Below, in pieces: positions 50,467-60,491 of a stretch of DNA of 64,000 bases. The stretch comes from Oscillospiraceae bacterium (lineage in GTDB: Bacteria; Bacillota; Clostridia; Oscillospirales; Acutalibacteraceae). Every line of letters begins with the position of its first letter. Position 1 is the stretch's first letter. The notes under the pieces were generated by a model. That model ran no database searches, was not told the DNA's origin, and saw only the letters and a program-made list of their open reading frames with translations. The translations under genes were made by a program, and so were the position numbers. The stretch lies in the NCBI GenBank assembly GCA_015065425.1, contig SVQH01000004.1, forward strand, positions 1 to 64,000. The letters run 5' to 3'.

Positions 50467-53247
50467 TTATTCACTTCTCAGTGCTTCTACGGGGTCTTTC
50501 TTTGCTGCGAAGGAGGCGGGGATAAGACCTGCTATGAAGGTGAGGGTCATGCTTATTGCAACGAGAATGATGGCTGCCAATACGGGAAGCTGGGCTTCTG
50601 CACCTGTGTGGGTGAAATAGTCAATAAGATAGTTTATCGGTATTTCAAGAATAAGTGTGGTGGTAATACCAATTACACCTGCTCCCGTACCTATGGTTAT
50701 TGTCTCAGCATTGAACACCTTGGAAATATCGCCCTTTGAAGCACCTATAGCTCTGAGGATACCGATTTCCTTGGTTCTTTCAAGAACTGATATATATGTG
50801 ATAATACCTATCATAATTGAGGAAACAACAAGGGATATGGCAACGAAGGCAACAAGAACGACAGTTACGATATTAAGAACGCTGGTAATGATGCTCATCA
50901 TCATACCGATAAGGTCTGTAAGTGTTACGGTATAACCGAGGTGTCCCTGTGCTATCATCTGTTCGTTATAATAGTCAACCATCTTGTTTATCTCTGCCTT
51001 TGCATCGAAGGATTTGGGATAGAGATAAATTGAAGAGGGTTCTTCTGCCACAGAATAACCTATGGCGTCAAAGGTCTTATCAAGTGAGCATTCTGCGTTT
51101 ATTGTATCAATATAAGCCTGCTTGAAGGCAAGCACCTGTTCGTCTGTGAGGAAGCCTTCCATAAGCTTTTTCTGAAGCTCGCTCATATCACTGAAATCCA
51201 TGAGATCGGTAATATCCATGTTGAGAATGTCAACCTCAGACATATCCATACCTTCCATGAAGCTCATGAAGGGAGTAAGATCAAGATACTGGAAGTTAAT
51301 TGCAGTAAGGTCAATATCTGCAAGAGAGAAATCGTTTACGGTAAGATCAGAAAATTCAAGTCCCGTGAGAACGTCTGTATCGGGGTGAGAGAGCTGTTCT
51401 TTGACTATTTCTGAGGCAAGTGTCTCACTGAGAGCATAATCCATAAGTTCTGTCTTATATCCGATGCTTCCCGTACCTGTGGACATGACATTGTTGGGGT
51501 CGGGTCTTAAGATACCTACTATCTTGATGTCAACACCCTTATCAATAAGCTGCTTTACATAGTAAATATTGCTTCTCTGGTCTGTCCAGAGACCTGTTTC
51601 AGCGTTCTTTACAAAATATTCATGATTGAGAACCAGTTTGAAATTCATATTGAGAATGTCATCGTAAGAATAGCTGTCAACTATTGCAGAGCCGTCAACC
51701 TTTTCATCACCTGAAGCCATCATGGACATCATATCTTCCATGAATGTAGCCTGATTTTTGATACCGAGAGCATACATAAGCAACTCATTGATTTCGTTGT
51801 TTTTATCAACAATGAGAACTACTTCATTGTAGTTTTCGGGAAGCCTTCCGTGAATAACATCATACTGTCCGGAAATAAGCTCATTGTCACCTATAAGCTC
51901 TACCCATGAGTTTGTAATTGATGATGAGAACATATTGGTCATGGATGAGGTCATATTCTGCATTGAAGCTGAACCGCCTGCACCACCCATGAGAGTGTCG
52001 AGCATTCCGTTGGGATTTACCTGAATAATACCGTCAGAGGTCTCGGCTCTGTAGATGTTAAGAGGAGTTTCGTACTTATACTGAATGTCATTGCACAGCT
52101 CGTCAAACTTTTCACGGTTATCTTCAATGTACTGTCTGAAGCTCTTGAGGTTGTTTTCCGTGGACTGGGAAATGAAGGTATTTACCATTTCCGTAAATGT
52201 GCTGTTGACATAGATATTATCAAGGTCGTGGTCAGTTTCGGTAATACTTGCTCCGAGGTCTGTGAGGGCTCCCATGACATTGTTCATGTCAATGGCCTCT
52301 TTTTCAACTGACACGGGCATTGCAAGAAGAAGGTCATTCTGCATTTTTGCAATGTAGTTTTCAATACCCGTGGAAAGTGCAAGAACAAGGGCAATGCCTA
52401 TGATACCGATACTTCCCGCAAAGGCGGTAAGGAAGGTTCTTCCCTTTTTGGTAACAAGGTTTCTGAGAGAAAGAGAGAATGCCGTTGTGGTGGACATTGA
52501 GGGCTTTTTACCCTTTTTCTCCTCTTCCTTTCTCTTTACGGTCTCGTTCTTTCTGTCTTCATCAGTAGGCTCAAAGGGGTCTGTATCATCAATTACGGCA
52601 CCGTCAAGACAGCTTATGATTCTTGTGGAATACTCTTTTGCAAGGTCGGGGTTGTGAGTAACCATGATAATAAGCTTATCCTTTGAAATCTCCTTAAGAA
52701 GATCCATAATCTGAACGCTGGTCTCCGTATCAAGAGCACCGGTGGGTTCGTCAGCAAGGAGTATATCGGGATTATTGATAAGAGCACGGGCAATGGCAAC
52801 TCGCTGCATCTGTCCGCCCGACATCTGACTGGGCTTTTTATTAATCTGTTCTTTAAGACCGACTTTTGTAAGTGCTTCAATGGCTCTTTCTCTTCTTTCC
52901 TTCTTGGAAACACCTGATAGAGTGAGTGCGAGTTCAACGTTTGCAAGAACCGTCTGATGGGGAATAAGGTTATAACTCTGGAAAACGAAGCCGACAGAGT
53001 GGTTACGGTAGGTATCCCAGTCACCGTCCGTAAAATCCTTGGTGGATTTACCGTTGATGATAAGGTCGCCCGAAGTATATCTGTCAAGACCGCCTATAAG
53101 GTTGAGCATTGTAGTCTTACCGCAGCCCGAAGGGCCGAGAATGGCAACAAATTCGTTTTCTCTGAAATTTATATTTATACCCTTAAGGGCTCTTACGGTG
53201 GTATCGCCTGCTACATAATCTTTTACTATATTTTTCAATACAAGCAT
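50467..53247 (-). CDS. MacB-like ABC transporter: fused ATPase and FtsX permease
   Basis: One 926-residue chain holds an N-terminal ABC ATPase (about 1-225: GPSGCGKTT, signature MSGGQMQR, Walker [10 protein letters not shown]). A charged linker leads to a permease with one membrane helix near residue 270, a long extracellular region (about 300-760), and three more helices at the C-terminus of the FtsX type. Such MacB-like transporters act on cell-envelope substrates or export peptides and antibiotics rather than pumping through a classic channel. Its ATG overlaps the stop of the 1067-residue protein gene (TAATG), so the two are made together. Confidence 0.9.
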   Translation of the reverse strand: MLVLKNIVKDYVAGDTTVRALKGININFRENEFVAILGPSGCGKTTMLNLIGGLDRYTSGDLIINGKSTKDFTDGDWDTYRNHSVGFVFQSYNLIPHQTVLANVELALTLSGVSKKERRERAIEALTKVGLKEQINKKPSQMSGGQMQRVAIARALINNPDILLADEPTGALDTETSVQIMDLLKEISKDKLIIMVTHNPDLAKEYSTRIISCLDGAVIDDTDPFEPTDEDRKNETVKRKEEEKKGKKPSMSTTTAFSLSLRNLVTKKGRTFLTAFAGSIGIIGIALVLALSTGIENYIAKMQNDLLLAMPVSVEKEAIDMNNVMGALTDLGASITETDHDLDNIYVNSTFTEMVNTFISQSTENNLKSFRQYIEDNREKFDELCNDIQYKYETPLNIYRAETSDGIIQVNPNGMLDTLMGGAGGSASMQNMTSSMTNMFSSSITNSWVELIGDNELISGQYDVIHGRLPENYNEVVLIVDKNNEINELLMYALGIKNQATFMEDMMSMMASGDEKVDGSAIVDSYSYDDILNMNFKLVLNHEYFVKNAETGLWTDQRSNIYYVKQLIDKGVDIKIVGILRPDPNNVMSTGTGSIGYKTELMDYALSETLASEIVKEQLSHPDTDVLTGLEFSDLTVNDFSLADIDLTAINFQYLDLTPFMSFMEGMDMSEVDILNMDITDLMDFSDMSELQKKLMEGFLTDEQVLAFKQAYIDTINAECSLDKTFDAIGYSVAEEPSSIYLYPKSFDAKAEINKMVDYYNEQMIAQGHLGYTVTLTDLIGMMMSIITSVLNIVTVVLVAFVAISLVVSSIMIGIITYISVLERTKEIGILRAIGASKGDISKVFNAETITIGTGAGVIGITTTLILEIPINYLIDYFTHTGAEAQLPVLAAIILVAISMTLTFIAGLIPASFAAKKDPVEALRSE

Positions 53248-56200
53248 TAAGCTTTTCCTCCCTTGGAATTATTCTCTTTCTCAGCCTGCTTCAGAATCTT
53301 TTCATACTGTTTTCTGGCTTTCAGTTCGTTTTTCTGTGCCGTTTTTTCAGCCTGAAGCCTGCGGCGTTCAAGTTTTTCTTCCTGTTTCTTGTCAGGCAAT
53401 TTTGCAGCTGCAATTCTGTCTGCCCTTGCATCATTTCTCTGCTGTTTTCTTTCTTCCTTTGCCTGCTTTGAGGGGCTGAGAGGATCAAGATAGGGATTGG
53501 GGCGATCGGGCTTTCCGTTATATTCGGTGTATTTATAATGCTGAGAAGCATTCTCTGAAGCTGCGGTTTTTTCAGGGGCTTTTACACTGATCACCTGTAT
53601 CTCCGGCTCTGAAGAAGGTGTTTTTCCCTGTGAGAGGGGTGTAACATAAACTCCCTGAGAAGCATTTACGGCAACGACTTTTTTATCAGCCTTTTGTGCC
53701 TTTTTCTCCTCTTTCATTTTCTTGGGAGTGTTTTCCATGGACTGAACTGCAACACCGCCTGCTTTTACGAGCTTCTTGCTCTCCTCTTTACGGCGTTTCA
53801 TCTCTTTTTTCTTGCTCTTCTTAAGCTTGTAATTATCAAGCTTACCTGTTACGGAAAGAATGTAGTATATAAGTGCTCCGAGGGCAATGACGCCTGCAAC
53901 GATAAGAAGCTTTGCAGTAGTGCTCAGTTCAAACTTTTCTTCATATATAATAGTGGGAATTTCGGCATTTTCATCGGGAAGCTCTCTTGTGGGGCTGTCA
54001 CTGAAGAAAAGGTCACACAGCCATTCGAGTACTTCGTCATCAGTCATGCCTTCAAACTTTTTGCTGATGTCACCTGCATACATGGCGAACATATCATTTC
54101 CGCCCTCATCTCCCGAGCCTCCCATGAAGCCTGAGAGAAGGTCACCGTTTTCGGGAGAGGTCATGACCTGTGCCACAACTCTTAAAAGTGTAACAAGAAC
54201 AGCAGAGGTATCAGCCTCGATATAGGTGTACGAAGACGGTGCACCGCCCGATACTCTCTTACTTGAAAGTGTAACCGCACTGCCGTAAGTGCCGATAGCC
54301 GAGAGATTAATTTCGGGAAGTGTAATACCCATATCCATGGATGAAGTCATTTCCTTTATAAGAGAATTCATATCCGTTTCGGGCATACCTTCTGAAATTC
54401 CGGAAAGCATATCACCAAGTCCTGCTTCGCTCAGCATATAATTTACGGGATAAAGAAGATTTGTGAGGGCTTCTTCCATGAGAGAATTCTCAAAGAAATA
54501 TATTATATTGGGAAGTATGGTACATATAGTCTTTACGGGAGAAGCACAAATTTCATCAAGAAGCACCGTTACGGGAGCTAAGATATCCGTAAGCACCTTG
54601 ATTGTACCTGCACCCTTTTTATACTCTGAATATGGCACGATGTTTTCACTCTTACAGCCGAGAGCTTCAAGAATGGGAATGACAGCAGTGTTATATCCGT
54701 CAGAGCCGGGCACTGTCAAAGCATTCATAAAGGTGACATTTTCACCTGCAAGTACACATGACAGAAGAGGAATGAAGGGAGAAAGTGCCTTTGCAAGTGC
54801 CGCACTGAAGCGTTCGCTGTCGCCGTCGCTGAATCCCCATGAAATGTAAGCGGGATTTATATTTTTCCATGAACCGTATCTGCTGAGAGTATTTGCAGCA
54901 TAAGGGTAAGAAGAAGATATGACGGATGCGACACCGTAGGGGGAAACACTTATTCCGAGCATTCCGAAAAGTCCTGACATTTCTTCACTGCCGAGCATGG
55001 AATAAATTCCCACAACAATCTGCGAGAGAGTCGAATTGGAATATATGGTCTTTCTTAAGGAATCCTCAACATTTCCTTCGGGGTCCTGTTCTCTGATAAA
55101 GTCCGTAATGAGAGGGTCAACCTTGTCGAGTATCTTCTGATAATCTTCATATCCCAGTGTAGGGGTATAAGTCACACTGCCGGGAGTAAATGCAGGATAG
55201 TTCCACTGATAATTATTTTCTGGGGCACTTGTGATACTGAAAAGTGTAACGATGGATTTTATAAGCTCGTCATTGCTTTTTTCAAGAAGGGGCTTTAACA
55301 TATCGCTGCCTTCTGCAGAGCCCATAAGAGAGCCGAGATTTCCCGAATTTGCTTTCAGCATATCTGCGGCAAAGTTCATAAGTGTTATAAACGCTGCACC
55401 CTTATCTACTGTAAGAGTACCCGAGTTTTCCGTAACACAGGCGGCAAAAGCGGCAAAGTCTATTTCGGGAAGGGTCATATCGCCGCCGAAAAGACCGCTC
55501 ATATCAGCCTCACCTAAAAGCTCGTTTATATTAAAGCTGTCTTCAAGGTTTGCAACATTACTTATAAGCTCCGAAAGTCCCGGGATGGTAAAAATACCTG
55601 CGATTTTAAGTGAAAGGGGTTCAAGCAGTGCCGTAAGTGAAGAGGAAAGCTTTCCCGATTCAATATAATATGCAATTTTAGGAAGGGTCTCACACATACC
55701 GATAACAGGGTCATCAAGAAGCTTGTCGAGAGCGGAGAACACCATATTGATAATATTTTTTATTATGTTACCCTTGTTTTTTGCGGCAGAAGCGGCAAAT
55801 TCCGATGAACTCATTATCTCAGGACAATCAAAAGCCTCAAGCAGAGGAACTATTGCAATACCGTAACCGTCATCACCGTTTATCGAAATGAGGTCATTTA
55901 TCTTAAGAGTACCCGAACAAAGTATTACATTGAGAAGGTCTTCAAAGGGAGAGAGCATATCGGACAGAGCATTTCTGAAACCGCCCTGAGTGGTAATATC
56001 CCATTCAAAATCCTTTGAAGCGGTAACTGCCTCACTTATATTACTGCACTTTTTAAGCTTTTTGGAGACAGAAGGATAGTCTTTCAGAGCCTCCGCAAGA
56101 GCTGCGGGGGAAACATCTGCCCCAATAACTGAAAGAGTGTCTGCATTTTCACCCAGTGCCGAATAAATTCCCGCAAACAGAGAGTTTACGGTATCATCGG

Positions 56201-56450
56201 CATAAAGGGTTCTGTAAACGGTAGCTTTAATACCGCCCGTACCTGAAGAAACAGACATAAGTCCCTTTACCAGGGCGTTAAGCTTCGGTATAACTGAGAG
56301 CACCTGAGCTTCGGTAACTCCTGCGGGATAATTCACCGCCGAGGAGGTCACACCCAATACAGGTGTAAGTATCAGTATCAAAGAGAGAATAAGTGACAAT
56401 GCTTTAACTGAGCGTTTCAGATTTATCTCCTGCCTTTCGGGAAAATTCAT
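53247..56450 (-). CDS. Large internally duplicated exported membrane protein of unknown function
   Basis: The 1067-residue protein has an N-terminal signal sequence (about 12-38), a long extracellular part, one membrane helix (about 845-870) and a Lys/Glu/Arg-rich cytoplasmic tail of nearly 200 residues with predicted coiled coil. The outer part contains two related halves. Each has a TVYRTLYADDTVNSL-like segment (TIYSNSTLSQI in the second), a NGDDGYGIAIVPLLEAF-like segment (PGSDGYNTAVIPILEAL), and a GMTLPEI-like segment (DMTLPEIDFAA, GITLPEINLSA). No known domain is recognised. ATG 56450 lacks a ribosome binding site. An AGGAG at residues 7-9 could serve a CTG start slightly downstream. Position suggests work with the ABC transporter. 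Confidence 0.7.
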   Translation of the reverse strand: MNFPERQEINLKRSVKALSLILSLILILTPVLGVTSSAVNYPAGVTEAQVLSVIPKLNALVKGLMSVSSGTGGIKATVYRTLYADDTVNSLFAGIYSALGENADTLSVIGADVSPAALAEALKDYPSVSKKLKKCSNISEAVTASKDFEWDITTQGGFRNALSDMLSPFEDLLNVILCSGTLKINDLISINGDDGYGIAIVPLLEAFDCPEIMSSSEFAASAAKNKGNIIKNIINMVFSALDKLLDDPVIGMCETLPKIAYYIESGKLSSSLTALLEPLSLKIAGIFTIPGLSELISNVANLEDSFNINELLGEADMSGLFGGDMTLPEIDFAAFAACVTENSGTLTVDKGAAFITLMNFAADMLKANSGNLGSLMGSAEGSDMLKPLLEKSNDELIKSIVTLFSITSAPENNYQWNYPAFTPGSVTYTPTLGYEDYQKILDKVDPLITDFIREQDPEGNVEDSLRKTIYSNSTLSQIVVGIYSMLGSEEMSGLFGMLGISVSPYGVASVISSSYPYAANTLSRYGSWKNINPAYISWGFSDGDSERFSAALAKALSPFIPLLSCVLAGENVTFMNALTVPGSDGYNTAVIPILEALGCKSENIVPYSEYKKGAGTIKVLTDILAPVTVLLDEICASPVKTICTILPNIIYFFENSLMEEALTNLLYPVNYMLSEAGLGDMLSGISEGMPETDMNSLIKEMTSSMDMGITLPEINLSAIGTYGSAVTLSSKRVSGGAPSSYTYIEADTSAVLVTLLRVVAQVMTSPENGDLLSGFMGGSGDEGGNDMFAMYAGDISKKFEGMTDDEVLEWLCDLFFSDSPTRELPDENAEIPTIIYEEKFELSTTAKLLIVAGVIALGALIYYILSVTGKLDNYKLKKSKKKEMKRRKEESKKLVKAGGVAVQSMENTPKKMKEEKKAQKADKKVVAVNASQGVYVTPLSQGKTPSSEPEIQVISVKAPEKTAASENASQHYKYTEYNGKPDRPNPYLDPLSPSKQAKEERKQQRNDARADRIAAAKLPDKKQEEKLERRRLQAEKTAQKNELKARKQYEKILKQAEKENNSKGGKA

Positions 56451-56453
56451 AAA

Positions 56454-57101
56454 TTATGCGGTAAGGGCATGAAGCCCGCTGTTTTCATCTTCAAAATATT
56501 TCATGTCTGCATTGTTTTTGAAAATACATATAGCAGACTCTATTACAATATTTCTCAGCTGTTCAATGGGGTAAGGCTTTGAGTGAAGAATGGCATCGGA
56601 GCACACACTTCCCACCATATCCACAACAATGTATACGGTCTTGTGTGCCGTATCGGGGGAATATCCGAAATTCCCCATGGATTCTATCACCAAAGAATAT
56701 ATACGCTTTATATCCTCGTCATATATCTCGGGAAGATTTTTAATACATGAGGAAAGATTTTTATTCATCACAGGAAGTATTTCCCTGTTTTCAATAAGAA
56801 AATCAACAAAGCAGTTAAGAAACTGTCTTACTGCCTCATAAAAATCGGCTTCCTCCATGTCCGTCTGAAGATTCATCCTTTTCAGAACTGCCTTCATGGA
56901 CTCTGTACTTTTATATAATATTATCTGCTCAAGCAGGTCACTTTTATCTTTGAAGTAAAGATAAAAAGTACCTCTTGCAATACCTGCCGCTTTTACAATG
57001 TCATCAATAGCCGTTGCACTTACGGAATAATCTCTGAAAAGCGAAAAAGCGGTATCGAGTATCTTCATTTTTTTCTCAAGTCTTTTTGTAGTCGAAGCCA
57101 T
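56454..57101 (-). CDS. TetR/AcrR family regulator
   Basis: The 215-residue protein has an N-terminal helix-turn-helix (KILDTAFSLFRDYSVSATAIDDIVKAAG, with key part ATAIDDIVKAAGIARGTFY) and a variable ligand-binding part. ATG 57101 has GGAGG six bases upstream. It is the first gene of the operon with the 1067-residue protein and the ABC transporter. Two copies of TGACANNNTGTCA flank its promoter, so it very likely represses its own operon. The inducing ligand is unknown. Confidence 0.88.
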   Translation of the reverse strand: MASTTKRLEKKMKILDTAFSLFRDYSVSATAIDDIVKAAGIARGTFYLYFKDKSDLLEQIILYKSTESMKAVLKRMNLQTDMEEADFYEAVRQFLNCFVDFLIENREILPVMNKNLSSCIKNLPEIYDEDIKRIYSLVIESMGNFGYSPDTAHKTVYIVVDMVGSVCSDAILHSKPYPIEQLRNIVIESAICIFKNNADMKYFEDENSGLHALTA

Positions 57102-57168
57102 ACTTTTCCTCCTTTTCAACGAATGACCATAAGTTACGACCGTAAAGTTTAAATAAACTTAAAAAAAC

Positions 57169-57181
57169 TGACACCTTGTCA
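57169..57181. promoter_or_regulatory. Palindromic operator candidate O2
   Basis: TGACACCTTGTCA, a 5-3-5 palindrome just downstream of the predicted transcription start of the TetR operon. It shares both arms with O1 at 57213-57225. Confidence 0.65.
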
Positions 57182-57197
57182 TTTTTTTGGCTTATAT

Positions 57198-57226
57198 AGG
57201 ATACCAAAAAAGTGACAAAGTGTCAA
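57198..57226 (-). promoter_or_regulatory. Promoter of the TetR/ABC operon
   Basis: TTGACA (57221-57226), 17 bases, TATCCT (57198-57203) on the minus strand. The -35 box overlaps operator O1. Confidence 0.65.
57213..57225. promoter_or_regulatory. Palindromic operator candidate O1
   Basis: TGACAAAGTGTCA has the same arms as O2, with centres 44 bases apart (about four helical turns), overlapping the -35 box. Confidence 0.65.
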
Positions 57227-57320
57227 TCGGATTTATAATTAATTTATCATAGTTTACAAATAATTAACAATTAAAAGATTTATATTATAATTATTAAAGA
57301 ATAATTCCGACACATAAATA

Positions 57321-58223
57321 TCATTTGTCGGTATGTATCTGAAACTGCATATAAGGAATTGATATGCCTTCCTTGTCGAAAGCCTTTTTGACATTTTTTA
57401 TAAGGTCGAAATAAACGGTATAATAATCCGCTGTTTTGCACCAGACCCTTACGGTATATTCAAGAGCACTGTCTTTATGCGAGGAAAGTCTTGCAAAGGG
57501 GGCAGGGTCACTGAACACCAGCTCATGCTCACAAGCAACTTTAAGAAGAGTTCTTTCCACCTTGTCTATATCATTGTCATAAGAAGCAGTAAAAGTCAGG
57601 TCTACCCTTCTCTTTTCAAGGGCAGTGACATTTGTAAGAGTTGCATTTGATATTACGGAATTGGGTACGGTAACTCTTTTATTGTCAACGGTGATTATTC
57701 TTGTGTGGAACACACCGAGATTCTCAACCGTTCCTTCGACACCGGAAGCTATGATATAATCGCCTTCCGAAAAGGGCTTGAACACAAGAAGAATGAAGCC
57801 GCCTGCAATGTTTGAAAGAGACCCCTGAAGGGCAAGACCTATTGCAAGACCGCAGGAGCTTATAACAGCCACCATTGAGGTCATGGGAACACCTATAACG
57901 GCAAGAACAGTAATTCCTACGAGTATTTTCAGAATAATTCCCACAAGGCTCTGAAGGAAGCTCTTTGTGGAATGCTCCAGTTTGTTCATTGCCTTTGCAG
58001 AAAAGAGCTTTTTGGTAAGAAAGCCCGCAAGTTTAAATCCTACAATGAGTATCACAATGGCAATAATGATTTTTCCGCCGTAGGTCACGGCGAATTCAAG
58101 AACAAGGTCAATGAGTTTGCGTAAATATTCATTTGTTTCCGCCGCATTTGCGGGAAGGTCTGCAAGCTGAGAAAAGCTCTCTTCAAATTCCCCGAGAATG
58201 GCTGATACTGTAGTTTCTTCCAT
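57321..58223 (-). CDS. Small-conductance mechanosensitive channel (MscS family)
   Basis: MscS channels open under membrane tension and release solutes during osmotic downshock. The 300-residue protein has three membrane helices (about 45-70, 90-125, 125-150). The pore-lining helix is rich in Gly and Ala (SSCGLAIGLALQGSLSNIAGG, key part GLAIGLALQGSLSN), and is followed by the FKPFSEGDYI beta domain with RIITVDNKRVTVPN. A 30-residue N-terminal acidic stretch is extra. It is encoded alone. Confidence 0.92.
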   Translation of the reverse strand: MEETTVSAILGEFEESFSQLADLPANAAETNEYLRKLIDLVLEFAVTYGGKIIIAIVILIVGFKLAGFLTKKLFSAKAMNKLEHSTKSFLQSLVGIILKILVGITVLAVIGVPMTSMVAVISSCGLAIGLALQGSLSNIAGGFILLVFKPFSEGDYIIASGVEGTVENLGVFHTRIITVDNKRVTVPNSVISNATLTNVTALEKRRVDLTFTASYDNDIDKVERTLLKVACEHELVFSDPAPFARLSSHKDSALEYTVRVWCKTADYYTVYFDLIKNVKKAFDKEGISIPYMQFQIHTDK

Positions 58224-58281
58224 GACAAAAATCCTCTGTTTTCGTAAATTCAGCGTATTGTAACATAAATCTGCAGAAATT

Positions 58282-59613
58282 TCAAGTCCTGCTGTCCCTT
58301 TTCACAAGCATTATAAGAGCGGGAATATTTGTTATTACCATGAGAGTGTTCATGAAATCCGTAATCCCCCATGCAAGTGAAGGGGTCATGACAGCACCGA
58401 AAAAAACAAAAGCAAGGGAGGATATGATATATATTTTTTCACTGTTTTCACCGAAAAGATATGTACAAGAGCTTTTGCCGTAAAGGTTCCAGCCGAGAAC
58501 GGAAGCGAAGGCGAAAAAAAGTACGGACAGGGCAATAAATACGGCGGCACCCCGTTTTCCGAGAAGCACGGCAAAAGAAAGTGTTGCGGCATCCGAACCC
58601 GTAAGTGAAGAAAAATCTCCCGACACGGGCACAAAAAGAGCTATTATCACACAAAGTGCCGTAAGCGACAGCATGACAAAGGTATCCGTAAACACACCTG
58701 CAATGCCCAGTGTACCCTGATAATGGGGAGAAGGTGCCGCTGAAAGGGCATGAGCTGCTGGGGATGAACCCATACCTGCCTCGTTTGTAAAAAGTCCCCT
58801 TTTTACTCCCTGACTCAGGGTGGTTTTAAGAGTAAGCCCCAATATACAGCCCGTGAGAGCATCTGCAGAAAAGGCACTTCTGAAAATCAGAGAAAAGGCG
58901 GCAGGTATTTTTTCAATATTGAGTATCAGCACAAGAACACAGGCACCCACATACAAAAAAGCCATGAGAGGTACTGTTTTTTCCGAAATTTTTGTAACTG
59001 CCTTTGTGCCCGAGAAAATTATTATTCCCGAAATAATGGTAATTACCATCCCCGTGACAATTACAGGGATATTCAATGCTTCTCGCAGACTTACGGCAAT
59101 GGAATTTGACTGCACCGCGACACCCGTAAAGCCCAGCCCCACGGTGGCAAAAAGTGAAAAAAGAGAGGCAATAATCCGACCCTTTCTGCCCGTAAAAGCC
59201 TCATTTATGTAATACGCCGCACCGCCTCTTATCTCACCGTCTTTTATTTCCCTTGATTTAATTGCAAAATATGCTTCGTAGTAAGCTGTAGCCATGCCGA
59301 AAAAAGCACTGACCCACATCCAGAAAACGGCACCGGGTCCGCCCGTGATTACAGCCGCACCCGCACCTACAATATTACCTGTACCGAGCTGTGCGGCAAG
59401 TGAGGTGGCAAGAGCTGCAAAAGGGCTTACTCCTTCATTTTTTTCGTCCTCCCGAAGCCCCGAAAAAGTGTTTTTTATACCTTCCCCGAGACATCTTATC
59501 TGCACAAAACGGCTTTTGAAGGTGAAATATATACCTGCACCCAGCAGAAGAAAAATCAGCACATTGTCCGAAAACACAGTATTGATTCTGTTTATAAAGT
59601 CAACAAAAAGCAT
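58282..59613 (-). CDS. Sodium:alanine/glycine symporter (AGCS family)
   Basis: This family imports alanine or glycine with sodium. The 443-residue protein has about ten to eleven membrane helices and the family motifs AAQLGTGNIVGAGAA, GGPGAVFWMWV, and GLFTNEAGMGSSP. Its GGGGGG ribosome binding site lies inside a hairpin (59620-59644), so translation may be restrained. A copy of the AAATCATAATTTA motif lies upstream, at the end of the previous gene. Confidence 0.92.
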   Translation of the reverse strand: MLFVDFINRINTVFSDNVLIFLLLGAGIYFTFKSRFVQIRCLGEGIKNTFSGLREDEKNEGVSPFAALATSLAAQLGTGNIVGAGAAVITGGPGAVFWMWVSAFFGMATAYYEAYFAIKSREIKDGEIRGGAAYYINEAFTGRKGRIIASLFSLFATVGLGFTGVAVQSNSIAVSLREALNIPVIVTGMVITIISGIIIFSGTKAVTKISEKTVPLMAFLYVGACVLVLILNIEKIPAAFSLIFRSAFSADALTGCILGLTLKTTLSQGVKRGLFTNEAGMGSSPAAHALSAAPSPHYQGTLGIAGVFTDTFVMLSLTALCVIIALFVPVSGDFSSLTGSDAATLSFAVLLGKRGAAVFIALSVLFFAFASVLGWNLYGKSSCTYLFGENSEKIYIISSLAFVFFGAVMTPSLAWGITDFMNTLMVITNIPALIMLVKRDSRT

Positions 59614-59619
59614 AAATAT

Positions 59620-59644
59620 CCCCCCAATAAATTATATTGGGAGG
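59620..59644 (-). promoter_or_regulatory. Hairpin covering the symporter ribosome binding site
   Basis: On the minus strand CCTCCCAATA pairs with TATTGGGGGG (one mismatch, 5-base loop). The GGGGGG arm is the ribosome binding site of the symporter gene. Confidence 0.5.
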
Positions 59645-59677
59645 AAAATATAAACATACGTATAAATTATGATTTAC

Positions 59678-60487
59678 TTATTTTTCTACAACAATGCTTG
59701 TGGGGTAGAGCATTGTGTCGGCTCCGCTTTCGTTGAAAATGCCTTCCATAAGAACGGTTTTTTCTGCTTCTAATGCCTTTTCGGCTGCTGCAAAATGTAC
59801 TGACCAGCTTCCCTCTCCCTGAAGGTCTGAAAGGGTGTTTTCGCTTGTTGTCTTTCCGATAACTCTTATGGAATTATGCACGAAGGATTCTGCCTTCTGG
59901 AACATATTTATCATCTGAACTCTTATAAGTGTGGGGCTCATGGTTGTAAAATCTATATCGTAATCTGTCTTTTCAAAGGGAGTAACGCTTACGATTTCAA
60001 CATTTTCAAGCCAGTACTTGTCCAGTGCGTTGTCGCTGTGCTTCATTGTACCCTTGATTTCAATGTAAGAGCCTCTTTCGGGCACGTCTGCACCCTCGGG
60101 CATAACGAATTCCCACTGATAGCAGCAATCCTTCTTTTCATCGCCGTAGCCCCATACATAGTAACGGTCATGACCTGCATAGGCATCGCGGAGAATGGCA
60201 AAAGTACCTTTTTTGGTAAACTCTTTGTTTTCGTACTTTTCCGTATTCTTATCATAGAAAAGCTCATGATAAGCGGCATCTTCATCGGCACTGAATTCCT
60301 CTGTCATGCCTGTAGAGAGGCTATCTGCAGTTGTGACGGGAGCTACACCGTGTGAATGACCGTGAGAAGAGGCAACAGTAGTCTCCCCCGAATGGTCATG
60401 GTCATGGTTATGGTCTTCACCCTGAGAGCATGAAGCCAAAGAAAATACTAAAGAAAGAGAGAGAATAAGTACAGATATTTTTTTCAT
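59678..60487 (-). CDS. His-rich lipoprotein of the zinc-uptake operon
   Basis: The 269-residue protein has a lipobox signal (LASCSQG, Cys at about residue 20) and then a metal-binding region with HNHDHDHS and HGHSHG (about 24-48). The mature part contains ENKEFTKKGTF and a DCCYQWEFV segment. Its overall family is not one I can name. It is the last gene of the zur-znu operon, so a role in capturing or handing over zinc at the cell surface is likely. That role is inferred from histidines and context. Start ATG 60487 follows AAAGGA. Confidence 0.72.
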   Translation of the reverse strand: MKKISVLILSLSLVFSLASCSQGEDHNHDHDHSGETTVASSHGHSHGVAPVTTADSLSTGMTEEFSADEDAAYHELFYDKNTEKYENKEFTKKGTFAILRDAYAGHDRYYVWGYGDEKKDCCYQWEFVMPEGADVPERGSYIEIKGTMKHSDNALDKYWLENVEIVSVTPFEKTDYDIDFTTMSPTLIRVQMINMFQKAESFVHNSIRVIGKTTSENTLSDLQGEGSWSVHFAAAEKALEAEKTVLMEGIFNESGADTMLYPTSIVVEK

Positions 60488-60491
60488 ATTT

